Assembly (NCBI RefSeq): GCF_000473045.1
Contig: NZ_AXAY01000008.1
Span: forward strand, 186,001 to 250,000
From: Bradyrhizobium sp. WSM3983
GTDB taxonomy: Bacteria > Pseudomonadota > Alphaproteobacteria > Rhizobiales > Xanthobacteraceae
Length of the DNA stretch: 64,000 nt
Direction of reading: 5' to 3'
In this document: piece by piece, positions 7,535 through 19,083 of the stretch
Layout of the letters: every line of letters begins with the position of its first letter
Numbering within the stretch: the stretch's first letter is position 1
Program-made: the position numbers and the translations under genes
The notes under the pieces: generated by a model
The model's database searches: none
What the model saw: the letters and a program-made list of their open reading frames with translations, nothing else
What the model was told of the DNA's origin: nothing

Positions 7535-8671
7535 ATGACCCCCTCCCGCATTCATCGACTGACGCTGACGCATTTTCGGAATTATCGGGCGGCGGGGCTC
7601 GAGACGGCGGCTGACATGGTGGCGCTGGTCGGGCCGAACGGGGCGGGCAAGACCAATTGCATCGAGGCGATCTCGTTTCTCTCGCCAGGACGGGGCTTAA
7701 GGCGCGCCACGCTGGAGGATGTCGCGGACAACCAGGGCGATGGTTCCTGGGCGGTGTCCGCGCAGGTCGAGGGCGCGCTGGGGCTCGCCACGCTCGGCAC
7801 CGGGATCGATCCGCCCGGCGCAGACAGTGCGGTGAGCCGGCGCTGCCGCATCGACCGCGAGCCGGCGAATTCGGCGGCGGCCTTTGGCGACCATATCCGC
7901 ATGGTGTGGCTGACGCCGGCGATGGACGGGCTGTTCATGGGCGCGGGCTCGGAGCGGCGCCGCTTCTTCGACCGCCTGGTGCTGGCGCTCGACAGCGAGC
8001 ATTCCAGCCGCATCAACGCGCTCGAACGTTCGCTGCGCTCGCGCAATCGCCTGCTCGAGACCCGCAATTACGACGACCATTGGTGTGACGCGATCGAACG
8101 CGAGACCGCCGAGCTCGCGGTTGCGGTCGCCGCAACGCGCGGCCAGACCGCGGCGCGGCTCACCGGCATGTTGAACGCGCGCGCACAGCAATCCACGTTT
8201 CCGTCGGCGCAGATCGCGCTCGACGGCTGGATGGAGAACGCGCTGCTGACCGAGACCGCGACCTCGGTCGAGGACCGCTACCGCCAGATCCTGCGCGACA
8301 ACCGCCCGCGCGACGCCATCGCCGGCCGCACCACCGACGGCCCGCATCTCACCGATCTCCAGGTGATCTATGCGCCGAAAAGCATGCCGGCGCGCGACGC
8401 GTCCACCGGCGAGCAGAAGGCGCTGCTGATTGGGCTGGTGCTGGCGCATGCGACGCTGGTCGCCGAGATGACCGGCATCGTGCCGCTCTTGCTGCTCGAC
8501 GAGGTCGTCGCCCATCTCGATCCGAACCGCCGCGCCGCGCTGTTCGACGAGCTGCGCAAGCTCGGCGCGCAGGTGTGGCTGACCGGCGCGGACCCGGCTG
8601 CGTTTGCCGAGATCGGCGCCGGCGGCGAAGTCTTTGACGTCGAGAGCGGACGCGTTTCGGCCCGGCGATAG
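7535..8671 (+). CDS. recF: DNA replication and repair protein RecF
   Basis: RecF is an SMC-like ATPase that helps load RecA at gapped DNA. The 378-residue product begins with RIHRLTLTHFRNYR, typical of RecF. Walker A is GPNGAGKT at 33-40, the ABC signature-like stretch is STGEQKALLIGL, and Walker B LLLLDE is at 318-323, followed by a D-loop region VVAHLD. The ATG at 7535 fits the family N-terminus; the frame is open upstream through the repeat at 7359-7489. The order dnaA-dnaN-recF-gyrB is the ancestral replication block. The repeat between dnaN and recF suggests the two may be transcribed separately. Confidence 0.95.
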   Translation: MTPSRIHRLTLTHFRNYRAAGLETAADMVALVGPNGAGKTNCIEAISFLSPGRGLRRATLEDVADNQGDGSWAVSAQVEGALGLATLGTGIDPPGADSAVSRRCRIDREPANSAAAFGDHIRMVWLTPAMDGLFMGAGSERRRFFDRLVLALDSEHSSRINALERSLRSRNRLLETRNYDDHWCDAIERETAELAVAVAATRGQTAARLTGMLNARAQQSTFPSAQIALDGWMENALLTETATSVEDRYRQILRDNRPRDAIAGRTTDGPHLTDLQVIYAPKSMPARDASTGEQKALLIGLVLAHATLVAEMTGIVPLLLLDEVVAHLDPNRRAALFDELRKLGAQVWLTGADPAAFAEIGAGGEVFDVESGRVSARR

Positions 8672-11555
<2,884 letters not shown>

Positions 11556-11598
11556 GGCGGATGGCTTTGGCCGCGCTCTAGCCAGGCGCTCGCTGTAA

Positions 11599-11735
11599 CC
11601 TCTCCCGCTTGCGGGAGAGGTCGGCGCGAAGCGCCGGGTGAGGGCTTTCTCCTCGCGTGGATATTCTCCGTAAATTTCGACAATCCCATCGCGGAAACAC
11701 CCTCTCCCCGGCCCTCCCCCGCAAGCGGGGGAGGG
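11599..11735. repeat. Dispersed repeat pair with CTCTCCCGC...GCGGGAGAG palindromes (family A), copy 2
   Basis: Palindromes at 11599-11620 and 11712-11735 flank about 90 bases that include GGTGAGGGCTTTCTCCTCG and CACCCTCTCCCC. The layout mirrors the copy at 1851-1975 in reverse. It fills the gyrB-murA gap. Non-coding. Confidence 0.7.
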
Positions 11736-11847
11736 AGCGCACCGCCTTCGCAGCAACCCTCAAGCCCGAATTGCTACCGCGCTCAATTCCCTATAGTTTC
11801 CGCCTCCAAAGCAGCCCGCCCCAACCCAACAGGACGGAGAGATCCCC

Positions 11848-13143
11848 GTGGCGCCCATCCAATACATCGTCGAGGGCGGTCAGCGGCTCTCGGGCTCGAT
11901 TGAGCCGGCCGGCAACAAGAACTCGGCGCTGCCGATCATCGCGGCCGCACTGCTCACCGAGCATCCGGTGACGCTGGAGAACGTGCCGCGGATCCGCGAC
12001 ACCGAGACGCTGGTCGAGCTGATCCGCTCGGTCGGCGCGTCCGCGGAATGGACCGCCCGCAACACGCTTCACATCCACGCCAAGAGCATCCGCGCCGCCG
12101 ATCTCGATCCCGAGCTCTGCGTCCGCATCCGCGCCTCGATCCTGCTCGCGGGCCCCCTGCTCGCCCGTTGCGGCGAGGTGATGCTGCCGCCGCCCGGCGG
12201 CGACGTCATCGGCCGGCGCCGGCTCGACACCCATGTGCTCGCACTGGAACAGCTTGGCGCCAAGGTCACCGCGACCGACCGTCTCGAATTCCGCGCGCCA
12301 AAGCTCACCGGCGCCGACGTGTTCCTGGACGAGCCGAGCGTCACCGCGACCGAGAATGCGCTGGTTGCCGCCGTAGCGGCTGACGGCGTCACTTACTTGC
12401 GCAACGCGGCCTCCGAGCCGCATGTGCAGGACCTCGCCAATTTCCTGGTCGCGCTCGGCGCGAAGATCGAGGGCATCGGCACCAACACCATGATCGTGCA
12501 TGGGCCGGCGACGCTGGGGGAAGCGACCTACAGGATTCAGCCCGACCATATCGAGGTCGGCTCGCTGATCGGTCTCGCCGCAGTGACGCGCTCGCCCTTG
12601 CGCATCACGCGCGCCGGCGTCGAGCATCTGCGCTCGATCCGCATGGGCTTTGAGCGGCTCGGCATCGTCTGCCGCGTCGAGGGTGACGATCTCATCGTGC
12701 CCTCGAACCAGACGATGAAGATCCAGGACGACTTTGGCGGCCACGTACCGAAGCTGGAGGACCAGCCCTGGCCGGCCTTCCCGGCCGATCTGATGTCGAT
12801 CGCAATCGTCACCGCTACGCAATGCGAAGGCGTGATCCTGATGTTCGAGAAGATGTTCGAGTCGCGGATGTTCTTCGTCGACAAGCTGATCGGAATGGGC
12901 GCGCGTATAGTGCTGTGCGATCCGCATCGCGCCATCATCGCAGGGCCAAGCCGGCTGCACGGCGCGACGTTGAGCTCGCCCGATATCCGCGCCGGCATGG
13001 CGATGCTGCTCGCCGCCGTGTGCGCCGAAGGCACTTCCACCATCAACAACGCCGACCAGATCGAGCGCGGCTACGAGCGCATCGACGAACGGCTGAACGC
13101 GCTGGGTGCGAAGATCCGGCGCGTGCCGGAACGGAAGGGCTAA
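11848..13143 (+). CDS. murA: MurA-type UDP-GlcNAc 1-carboxyvinyltransferase with Asp in place of the active-site Cys
   Basis: MurA adds enolpyruvate to UDP-GlcNAc in the first committed step of peptidoglycan synthesis. The 431-residue product has the EPSP-synthase fold and keeps the substrate residues in AGNKNSALP (near 21-29), the FPADL catalytic Asp region and the C-terminal Arg in ERGYERIDERL. The mobile loop that in E. coli reads PGGC (Cys115) here reads PPGGDVIGRR, so residue 119 (codon 12202-12204) is Asp. Asp-type MurAs are known to work and to be insensitive to fosfomycin. The sequence is also distant from the usual rhizobial MurA, so this may be a paralogue. It starts with GTG after GGACGGAGAG; a weak promoter (TTGCTA, TATAGT) lies at 11771-11797. 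Confidence 0.88.
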   Translation: MAPIQYIVEGGQRLSGSIEPAGNKNSALPIIAAALLTEHPVTLENVPRIRDTETLVELIRSVGASAEWTARNTLHIHAKSIRAADLDPELCVRIRASILLAGPLLARCGEVMLPPPGGDVIGRRRLDTHVLALEQLGAKVTATDRLEFRAPKLTGADVFLDEPSVTATENALVAAVAADGVTYLRNAASEPHVQDLANFLVALGAKIEGIGTNTMIVHGPATLGEATYRIQPDHIEVGSLIGLAAVTRSPLRITRAGVEHLRSIRMGFERLGIVCRVEGDDLIVPSNQTMKIQDDFGGHVPKLEDQPWPAFPADLMSIAIVTATQCEGVILMFEKMFESRMFFVDKLIGMGARIVLCDPHRAIIAGPSRLHGATLSSPDIRAGMAMLLAAVCAEGTSTINNADQIERGYERIDERLNALGAKIRRVPERKG

Positions 13144-13155
13144 TCTATTTTCTTC

Positions 13156-13181
13156 CTTCTCCCCCTTGTGGGAGAAGGTGG
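13156..13181. repeat. Family A palindrome (single)
   Basis: CCTTCTCCCCCTTGTGGGAGAAGG forms a stem around TTGT directly after murA. It resembles the family A palindromes at 1851 and 11599 and may act as a transcript end, although no T-run follows. Confidence 0.5.
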
Positions 13182-13226
13182 TGCTTAGCGCGCCGGATGA
13201 GGAGTATCTCTCCGCGACCACAGTAT

Positions 13227-13320
13227 CGTAGGGTGGGCAAAGCGAAGCGTGCCCACCGCTTTTGTTGTGGCGTTGGATAGATGGTGGGCACGGCGCAAGT
13301 GCGCCTTTGCCCACCCTACG
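13227..13320. repeat. Dispersed GTAGGGTGGGCAAAG inverted repeat (family D), copy 2
   Basis: It begins CGTAGGGTGGGCAAAG and ends CTTTGCCCACCCTACG, a 16-base perfect inverted end pair, with the inner pair CGTGCCCACC and GGTGGGCACG. It is shorter than the copy at 7359-7489. It lies before the MATE gene, and in-frame upstream start codons of that gene fall inside it. Confidence 0.8.
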
Positions 13321-13383
13321 ATTCCGAGCTCGCGGACAGAACGGGCCATGTTTTCGACGTGCGGCCGTGCTATTGACGCCGCC

Positions 13384-14775
13384 ATGCTCGACACTGTCCA
13401 ACCACAACAACCGCCGCAAGCCGGCGTGCAAAGCCATCTCGCGCAAGAGTTCGTCGAGACGTTGCGGCTGGCCGTGCCGATGATGCTGACGCAGCTGGGA
13501 CAGATCGCGATGATCACGAGCGATCTCGTTCTGATCGGAAGGCTCGGCGAGGATGCGGTCGCCGCTGCGGCACTTGCGCACACCGTCTATTTCGTCAGCT
13601 TCACCTTCGGGCTTGGATTGATGGCCGCGGTGTCGCCGCTGGCCGCGCAGGCGTTCGGCGCCGGCGACGTCAGGCGCATCCGCCTCTCCTTGCGCGTCGG
13701 CCTGTGGGTTGCGCTGCTGATCTCGCTGCCGATGATGGCCTCGCCGCTCTATGGCGAGCACATCCTGATTGCGCTCGGACAGGCGCCGCATTTAGCCGGC
13801 CTCGCCCAACGCTATCTGAACGGCCTCGCCTGGGGCATCGCGCCGGCCCTCGGCTTCATCGCGCTGCGCAGCATGATGAGCGCGGTGAACCGGCCGCAGG
13901 CGCCGCTGTGGATCACGCTCGCGGCGATCCCGGCGAATTTCGCGCTGGTCTATTGCCTGATCCATGGCCTGTTCGGCCTGCCGGAGCTCGGCCTGTTCGG
14001 CGCGGGGCTTGCGACGACGCTCGTCAATCTCGGCACCTTCGTTGCTGCGCTTGCCATCGCGGCGTGGCGCAAGCCGTTCGCCGACTATCATCTGCTGGCT
14101 CATCTGTGGCGGATCGACTGGCCCTTGATGCGCCAGTTGATCGCGATCGGCGCGCCGATCTCGTTCTCGCTCCTGCTGGAATACGGCCTGTTCTCCTCGG
14201 CCGCGCTGCTGATGGGGCTGATCTCGACCACCGCGCTGGCCGCGCACCAGATCGCGCTCCAGGTCACGGCCGTCTTGTTCATGGTCCCGCTCGGCATCGG
14301 CATGGCCGCGACGGTGCGCGTCGGCCACGCCTTTGGCCGCAACGATCCGGCCGGCGTCCGGCGCGCGGGCCTCGTCGCGACGGTGCTCGGGATCGCGTTC
14401 GTCGCAGGCCTGACGGTTGCCATCATCCTCGGCCGTTATGAGCTGGGGCGGCTGTTTTTCGGCAGCAGCGAGGCCAGCGCGCCGACCATCGAGCTGATCG
14501 CAACACTTCTGCTGGTCGGCGCAACCTTCTTCATCGCCGATGCACTGCAGACCATCATGGGCGGTGCGTTGCGCGGTATCAATGACACTCGGATGACACT
14601 GGTGTTCGCGGCGATCGGCTATTGGTGCGTCGGCTTCCCGATCGCCTGGGCGCTTGCCTTCCACGCCGGCCTCGGCGCGGTCGGCGTCTGGATCGGACTG
14701 TCGATCGGATCATTCGTCTATGCCGGACTCTTGATCTTGCGATTCCGGATGCTGACGCGCAAACTGGCGGGATGA
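13384..14775 (+). CDS. MATE family efflux transporter (NorM-like)
   Basis: MATE proteins export cationic drugs and metabolites in exchange for Na+ or H+. The 463-residue length and about twelve hydrophobic segments in two similar halves fit the family. Typical stretches are LAVPMMLTQLGQIAM and VDLVLIG-like SDLVLIGRLGEDAV in the first half, and ISFSLLLEYGLFSSAALLMG and QTIMGGALRGINDTR in the second. I chose ATG 13384; 13348 and 13249 are in frame, but the latter falls in a repeat. The stop overlaps the next start as ATGA, so the next two genes are probably cotranscribed. The substrate is unknown. Confidence 0.92.
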   Translation: MLDTVQPQQPPQAGVQSHLAQEFVETLRLAVPMMLTQLGQIAMITSDLVLIGRLGEDAVAAAALAHTVYFVSFTFGLGLMAAVSPLAAQAFGAGDVRRIRLSLRVGLWVALLISLPMMASPLYGEHILIALGQAPHLAGLAQRYLNGLAWGIAPALGFIALRSMMSAVNRPQAPLWITLAAIPANFALVYCLIHGLFGLPELGLFGAGLATTLVNLGTFVAALAIAAWRKPFADYHLLAHLWRIDWPLMRQLIAIGAPISFSLLLEYGLFSSAALLMGLISTTALAAHQIALQVTAVLFMVPLGIGMAATVRVGHAFGRNDPAGVRRAGLVATVLGIAFVAGLTVAIILGRYELGRLFFGSSEASAPTIELIATLLLVGATFFIADALQTIMGGALRGINDTRMTLVFAAIGYWCVGFPIAWALAFHAGLGAVGVWIGLSIGSFVYAGLLILRFRMLTRKLAG

Positions 14776-15260
14776 CAGGACCCGTTCGCGAAGTCACCCC
14801 CAATGTCTATGCCAGCACGGTGCTGGCCGGCGCGCAATTCATCGACTCGTTTCGCGTGGAGATCGGCGCAACACCGTTGAGCGCCCGCGAGGCCTGCACA
14901 AGGATGGTGGTGAACGGACCGCGCTGGGTCGACGCACTGGTGCGCCTGCGCAACATTCTGGTGACGCCGTTCGGATTGAAAAAGTCAGGCGAAGGCGCGT
15001 ACGCGCCTGGCGGCCTGATAGGCCTGTTTCCGGTGTTGAGCGAGACGCCGGAGCAACTGGTCGCCGGTTTCGATGATTCCCACCTTGACTTCCGCCTCGT
15101 TGTCGACGTCGCGGGCGAAGCGACGCTGCGCCATGTCACCTCGACCACGTTGGTTCGGACCAATAATCTCCTCGGACGGACTTACCTCACGCTCATTATA
15201 CCCTTCCACAAGCTCGTGGTTCGCGGCATGATGGGACGCATCGTGGAGCCGGCCCGATGA
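14772..15260 (+). CDS. DUF2867 family protein, 162 aa
   Basis: The product resembles DUF2867 proteins, small soluble alpha/beta proteins with a lipid-binding-like (START/SRPBCC-type) look but no assigned reaction. Visible features are FRVEIGATPLSAREACTRM, a central region GLKKSGEGAYAPGGLIGLFPV, and a C-terminal strand-rich part ending TYLTLIIPFHKLVVRGMMGR. Similar proteins often carry a two-helix ending where a membrane could be met. It overlaps the MATE gene by four bases (ATGA) and the following gene likewise, so the three are translationally coupled. Function is unknown. It may bind a small hydrophobic ligand related to the exporter and the isomerase. Confidence 0.75.
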   Translation: MTGPVREVTPNVYASTVLAGAQFIDSFRVEIGATPLSAREACTRMVVNGPRWVDALVRLRNILVTPFGLKKSGEGAYAPGGLIGLFPVLSETPEQLVAGFDDSHLDFRLVVDVAGEATLRHVTSTTLVRTNNLLGRTYLTLIIPFHKLVVRGMMGRIVEPAR

Positions 15261-15907
15261 CGCTGTCCGTCGATCTCTTCTTTTCCTTTCGTAGCCCCTT
15301 CAGTTATCTGGCGCTGCCGAAGACGCTGAAGCTGGTCGTGGAATATGATCTCGCGGTGAACCTGCGGCCGGTCTATCCGCTCGCGGTGCGCGTGCCAGGC
15401 TTCTTCAAGAAGGCCAGTCCAAATTTCATTCGCTATGTGGTGCTCGACAGCACGCGCGTGGCGCAGCACGAGGGCATTCCGTTCCGCTTTCCGCGACCGG
15501 ATCCAATCGTGCAGGACAAGACGACGTTCGATGTCGCCACAGAGCAGCCCTACATCCATCGCCTGACACGGCTGGGCGCCATGGCGCAACTCGAAGGCCG
15601 CTCGCTCGCATTCACGAATGCGATCGCACGCGTGCTCTGGGACGGCTCGGTCCCCGGCTGGAACGAAGGCGATCATCTCGCGCGGGCCGCTGAAAAAGCT
15701 GGCTTCGATCTCGCCGCAATGGATGCGGCGATCAGCGCCGATCCTGATCGCTACGAGCAGGTGATTGCCGGGAACGAAAAGGATCACGCAGCATCAGGCC
15801 ATTGGGGCGTGCCGACCTTCGTGTTCGAGAACGAGCCGTTCTTCGGCCAGGACCGCATCGATCTCCTGGTCTGGCGCCTGCAGGGCAAGGGGCTGGCGCA
15901 GCGCTAG
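15257..15907 (+). CDS. 2-hydroxychromene-2-carboxylate isomerase-like (DsbA/GST-kappa fold) protein
   Basis: This family uses glutathione to isomerise 2-hydroxychromene-2-carboxylate in naphthalene breakdown; many members have other, unknown substrates. The start DLFFSFRSPFSYLALPKTLK aligns with the family, with Ser13 in the place of the catalytic Ser11 of NahD. The late motif WGVPTFVFENEPFFGQDRID is the hallmark cis-Pro and C-terminal region. The 216-residue length is usual. It overlaps the DUF2867 gene by ATGA and closes the three-gene set. No other aromatic-degradation gene is nearby, so a naphthalene role is not supported. Confidence 0.85.
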   Translation: MTLSVDLFFSFRSPFSYLALPKTLKLVVEYDLAVNLRPVYPLAVRVPGFFKKASPNFIRYVVLDSTRVAQHEGIPFRFPRPDPIVQDKTTFDVATEQPYIHRLTRLGAMAQLEGRSLAFTNAIARVLWDGSVPGWNEGDHLARAAEKAGFDLAAMDAAISADPDRYEQVIAGNEKDHAASGHWGVPTFVFENEPFFGQDRIDLLVWRLQGKGLAQR

Positions 15908-15942
15908 AGCATGAGATCCCTCGCAGGCGACGCGATCGCCCG

Positions 15943-16356
15943 TCAAGTCAACACCGGCTGTCCGACGCTCAGCAAGTTGCCTTCGCTATCACGGAACCAG
16001 GCGCCTCGCTCACCGATACCCTTGCTGGGGTAATTCCCGGCAATGTCCGCAATTCCATCGACGGTCTTCAAGCCGGGCAGGTCGTACTCCTCGAACTCGA
16101 CTCCCCGGGCGCGAAGCTCACGCACGGTCGCCTCGATATCCTCGACCTCCCAACCCATCTGTGTGTGCGTGCCGGATTGCATTCCGGCTGAGATGAATAG
16201 CGCAAACTCGCTCCCGGCGCAGACGTAGCGCAGTCCGCCCGCGCGTTCTTCAATCGGCTCGAGCCCGAGTTTCTCGGAGTAAAACGCTCGCGCGCGGTTC
16301 AGGTCTTTGGCCGGAAGCCGGGTTGCCACCTTCGCGTTCCCTAGCATTGCTCTCAC
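15943..16356 (-). CDS. VOC (glyoxalase/bleomycin-resistance) superfamily protein
   Basis: A 137-residue single VOC domain of two beta-alpha-beta-beta-beta units. Visible signs are ARAFYSEKLGLEP at the start of the first unit, GLRYVCAGSEFALFI, WEVEDIEATVRELRARGVEFEEYD in the second unit, and AWFRDSEGNLLSVGQP at the end with a Glu that usually binds metal. Members include glyoxalase I, extradiol dioxygenases and drug-binding proteins, and the sequence does not decide among them. It is convergent with the preceding gene and stands alone on its strand, head to tail with the FUSC gene. Confidence 0.88.
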   Translation of the reverse strand: MRAMLGNAKVATRLPAKDLNRARAFYSEKLGLEPIEERAGGLRYVCAGSEFALFISAGMQSGTHTQMGWEVEDIEATVRELRARGVEFEEYDLPGLKTVDGIADIAGNYPSKGIGERGAWFRDSEGNLLSVGQPVLT

Positions 16357-16458
16357 CCTTCTTCGTTAAGCTCGTTTACCTCTCTTGCGGGCACTGGACG
16401 TTTCCGAACGTGTTCGACGTGCTGTCGGATGCCAGCTCATCCGAGTACACGCCCTGGC

Positions 16459-17574
16459 TTACTCCGCCACGCGCGCAGACTTGTCGGCCCCAGCTTCCGA
16501 CCATTCGCCGACGACGCGGTCGAGATCGCAGAGATTCTGGTGCATCTGCTCCAGCGAGAAGCCGAGCGCAAAGAAGCGCTCCGCGGTGTCGCCGGGATGG
16601 CCGCGGATCAGTCCGTCCTGGCGCACGGCCGCGACCGCCTCGGAATAGTGTTGAAGCGCGACATGCACCGGGTGGATCGGCGGCGCGCCGGCGCCCTCGC
16701 GAATGGCATCGGCCGCTGACTTCAGGAAGCGCACAATTGCTGCGCTCACCTCTGCGAGGGGCCCGGCGAGCCTGATCTGCACCTCGACCGGCAGCGGCAC
16801 AACCGTGGCGCGGCCGATCATCACGACGTCGTGGCGCAGCCGCAGGATCGTGCGCAGCAGCGGGCCGGTGTCGGGACCGCTCGACAGCCGCGCCGAGCGC
16901 TCGCGCTCGGCCTCGGCGCCAATTGCATTGAGGCCCACCATCGCGGTGCCGATGCCGTCCTGGATCCGGTGCAGCGCATCGTTGTCGCGGCCGCGGGTGA
17001 GGCCCGCGAGCAGCTCGGTAAAAGCCTCCGCGATCAGCTCGAGCAGCTTCGCCGCGCTGGCGCGGATCTGCCGCACCGCGCGCGACGGCAGCACCACGAA
17101 GGAGACCAGCAGCCCGGTGATGGCGCCGACCGAGACCTCGCTGACGCGATCGATCGCCGACGCGAGCGGATCGGCATGATGCATGGTCGGGACCAGCAGC
17201 ACGATCACGGCGGTCACGGTGGCGGTGCTCAGGTTCGGATAGATCGCGGCGACGAAGGCGAGCGGCGCGACCGCCAGCACCAGCAGCCCCAACAGGCCCG
17301 CTTCGCTGGAATAGGGAATCGAGATCGCGATGGCGCCGCCATAGATGGCACCGCCGATCGTGCCGAGCATGTAGTCGCGCGTCGCCTTTAGCGAGCGGCC
17401 GACGCTCATCTGGGTCACGATCAGCGAGGTCAGGACCGCCCATAGCGGCAGCAAGAGATGCAGCGCAGTCGCGATCGCATAGGCCGCTACGGCGGCCACC
17501 GTAACCCGGATCGCCAGCCCCAATTGCGTCCGCCGCGACCGGATCCGCTCGAACAGCTCCTTTGCGCCTGCCAT
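16459..17574 (-). CDS. FUSC family inner-membrane protein (aromatic acid exporter-like)
   Basis: FUSC-type proteins (FusC, AaeB, YccS) are inner-membrane parts of exporters of aromatic acids. The N-terminal 170 residues have six hydrophobic segments, including LAIRVTVAAVAAYAIATAL, LWAVLTSLIVTQMSVG and TVTAVIVLLVPTM. The Arg-rich SLKATRDYMLGTIGGA loop is typical of the family. The rest is a soluble helical domain of about 200 residues. At 371 residues it is about half an AaeB, as in single-module members. I chose ATG 17574; 17598 is in frame. No membrane-fusion partner gene lies nearby. Substrate unknown. Confidence 0.82.
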   Translation of the reverse strand: MAGAKELFERIRSRRTQLGLAIRVTVAAVAAYAIATALHLLLPLWAVLTSLIVTQMSVGRSLKATRDYMLGTIGGAIYGGAIAISIPYSSEAGLLGLLVLAVAPLAFVAAIYPNLSTATVTAVIVLLVPTMHHADPLASAIDRVSEVSVGAITGLLVSFVVLPSRAVRQIRASAAKLLELIAEAFTELLAGLTRGRDNDALHRIQDGIGTAMVGLNAIGAEAERERSARLSSGPDTGPLLRTILRLRHDVVMIGRATVVPLPVEVQIRLAGPLAEVSAAIVRFLKSAADAIREGAGAPPIHPVHVALQHYSEAVAAVRQDGLIRGHPGDTAERFFALGFSLEQMHQNLCDLDRVVGEWSEAGADKSARVAE

Positions 17575-17691
17575 CGTCGAATGTCCCGATCCTCGCAACC
17601 AGCCAAAAGCATGGCTGATGCCCGCGGCCCCAAGGCCGCTTGAAAGGCAAAATCAGCCCGCCTAATTTGCCGGCCAAAACGAGGAAACACG

Positions 17692-19062
17692 ATGGCTCAC
17701 GAAACCGCAACGCTCGCCGCCTATGTCGCCAGGCTGAAATTCGCCGATATTCCGGCGGAGGTGCTGGATCGCGCCAAGGTGCTGACGCTGGATTTCCTCG
17801 GCAGCGCCATCCGGGCGCGGAGTGAGGCGGAATCGACCCCGTCGCTGCTGAAGATGCTGGAAGCGCTCGCGCTCGACACCAAGGGCGAAACCACCGTGTT
17901 CGGCGATGCGAAGACCTGGACGCCGGCGGTGGCGGCCCTGCTCAACGGGGCGCTCGGCCATTCCCTCGATTTCGACGACACGCATGCGGATTCCTCGCTG
18001 CATCCGAGCGCGCCGGTGGTTCCAGCGGCGTTTGCCGTCGGCGAGATGGTCGGCGCTTCGGGTCGCGACGTGCTGACGGCGATCGTTGCGGGCTATGAGG
18101 TCTGCTGCCGGCTCGGCAACGCGCTCGACCCGACCTCGCATTATGCACGCGGCTTCCATCCGACCGCGACCGCCGGCACCTATGGCGCGGCCGCTGCGGC
18201 CGCCAAGCTGTACGGCCTCTCCGAGCAACAGATCATCGCCGCCTTCGGCGTCGCCGGCAGCCAGGCCGCGGGCTCGCTGCAATTCCTGATGAACGGCGCC
18301 TGGAACAAACGCTACCAGGTCGGCGCCGCCGCGATGAACGGCGTGATCGCCGCGACGCTGGCGCGCAACGATTTCGTCGGCGCGACGGAATCGGTCGAAG
18401 GCAAGCACGGCCTGCTCGCCGGTTACACCGACGATGCGCATCCCGACAAGGCGGTCGCCGGGCTCGGCGAGACCTACGAGACCATGAAGATCGGCGTGAA
18501 GCCGTATCCGAGCTGCCGCTACACCCATGCCGCGATCGACGCCCTCATCGCGATGCGGCGCGAGCACAATCTGACGCCCGACCAGATCAAGCGCGTCGAG
18601 ATCGGCCTGCACCGCAACGGCATTACGCTGACCGGCGACGCCGCCACCAAGCGGCATCCGACTTCGATCGTCGGCGGCCAGTTCTCGATGTTCTTCACCG
18701 GCGCGCTTGCGCTCGACCAGGGCTCGTTCGGCTGGGACGACTATAACCGCCTCGGCGACGCCGCGATCGACGCGCTCGCCGACAGGTTCGACGTGGTCCA
18801 GGACGACCGGCTCGAGGTCGGCCGCACCCATCCCTTCGGCGCGCGCGTCAGCATCACCACCGACGATGGCGTGCACGAGCGGCTCTATGCTGATCCCTCG
18901 GGCGAGCCGACATCGTTCCCCGACGCGCAGGCGATGCAGCAGAAGTTCCTGACGCTGGCGCGACCCGTGCTGAATGCACGGGCCGACAAGTTCGCCGACG
19001 CGATCATGACGCTGGAGCGGTTCGATCGCGTAGCAAAGGCGACGGAGCTGGGACGGCAGTAG
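17692..19062 (+). CDS. MmgE/PrpD family protein
   Basis: MmgE/PrpD proteins include 2-methylcitrate dehydratase and cis-aconitate decarboxylase; many members are of unknown substrate. The 456-residue product shows the all-helical N-terminal domain (LDRAKVLTLDFLGSAIRAR), the conserved GALGHSLDFDDTHADSSLHP stretch near residues 85-104 that lines the active site, and KPYPSCRYTHAAIDA in the lid domain. GAGGAAACACG precedes the ATG. It is divergent from the FUSC gene. No methylcitrate-cycle partner (prpB, prpC) is adjacent, so a PrpD role is not shown. Confidence 0.9.
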   Translation: MAHETATLAAYVARLKFADIPAEVLDRAKVLTLDFLGSAIRARSEAESTPSLLKMLEALALDTKGETTVFGDAKTWTPAVAALLNGALGHSLDFDDTHADSSLHPSAPVVPAAFAVGEMVGASGRDVLTAIVAGYEVCCRLGNALDPTSHYARGFHPTATAGTYGAAAAAAKLYGLSEQQIIAAFGVAGSQAAGSLQFLMNGAWNKRYQVGAAAMNGVIAATLARNDFVGATESVEGKHGLLAGYTDDAHPDKAVAGLGETYETMKIGVKPYPSCRYTHAAIDALIAMRREHNLTPDQIKRVEIGLHRNGITLTGDAATKRHPTSIVGGQFSMFFTGALALDQGSFGWDDYNRLGDAAIDALADRFDVVQDDRLEVGRTHPFGARVSITTDDGVHERLYADPSGEPTSFPDAQAMQQKFLTLARPVLNARADKFADAIMTLERFDRVAKATELGRQ

Positions 19063-19083
19063 GTCGTCACCGTTGTACTCTGC

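Noticed and set aside
11791..13791. 666-codon minus-strand frame antisense to murA and the MATE start
   Set aside because: Mirror frame spanning two genes and two repeats; no protein family would cross these.
15257..15907. Naphthalene degradation role for the chromene isomerase-like protein
   Set aside because: No dioxygenase or other pathway gene is present within the window and the family is functionally broad.
16376..17710. 444-codon minus-strand frame over the FUSC gene
   Set aside because: Same strand, other phase; it lacks hydrophobic segments and is Arg-rich, while the 371-residue frame has clear FUSC features.
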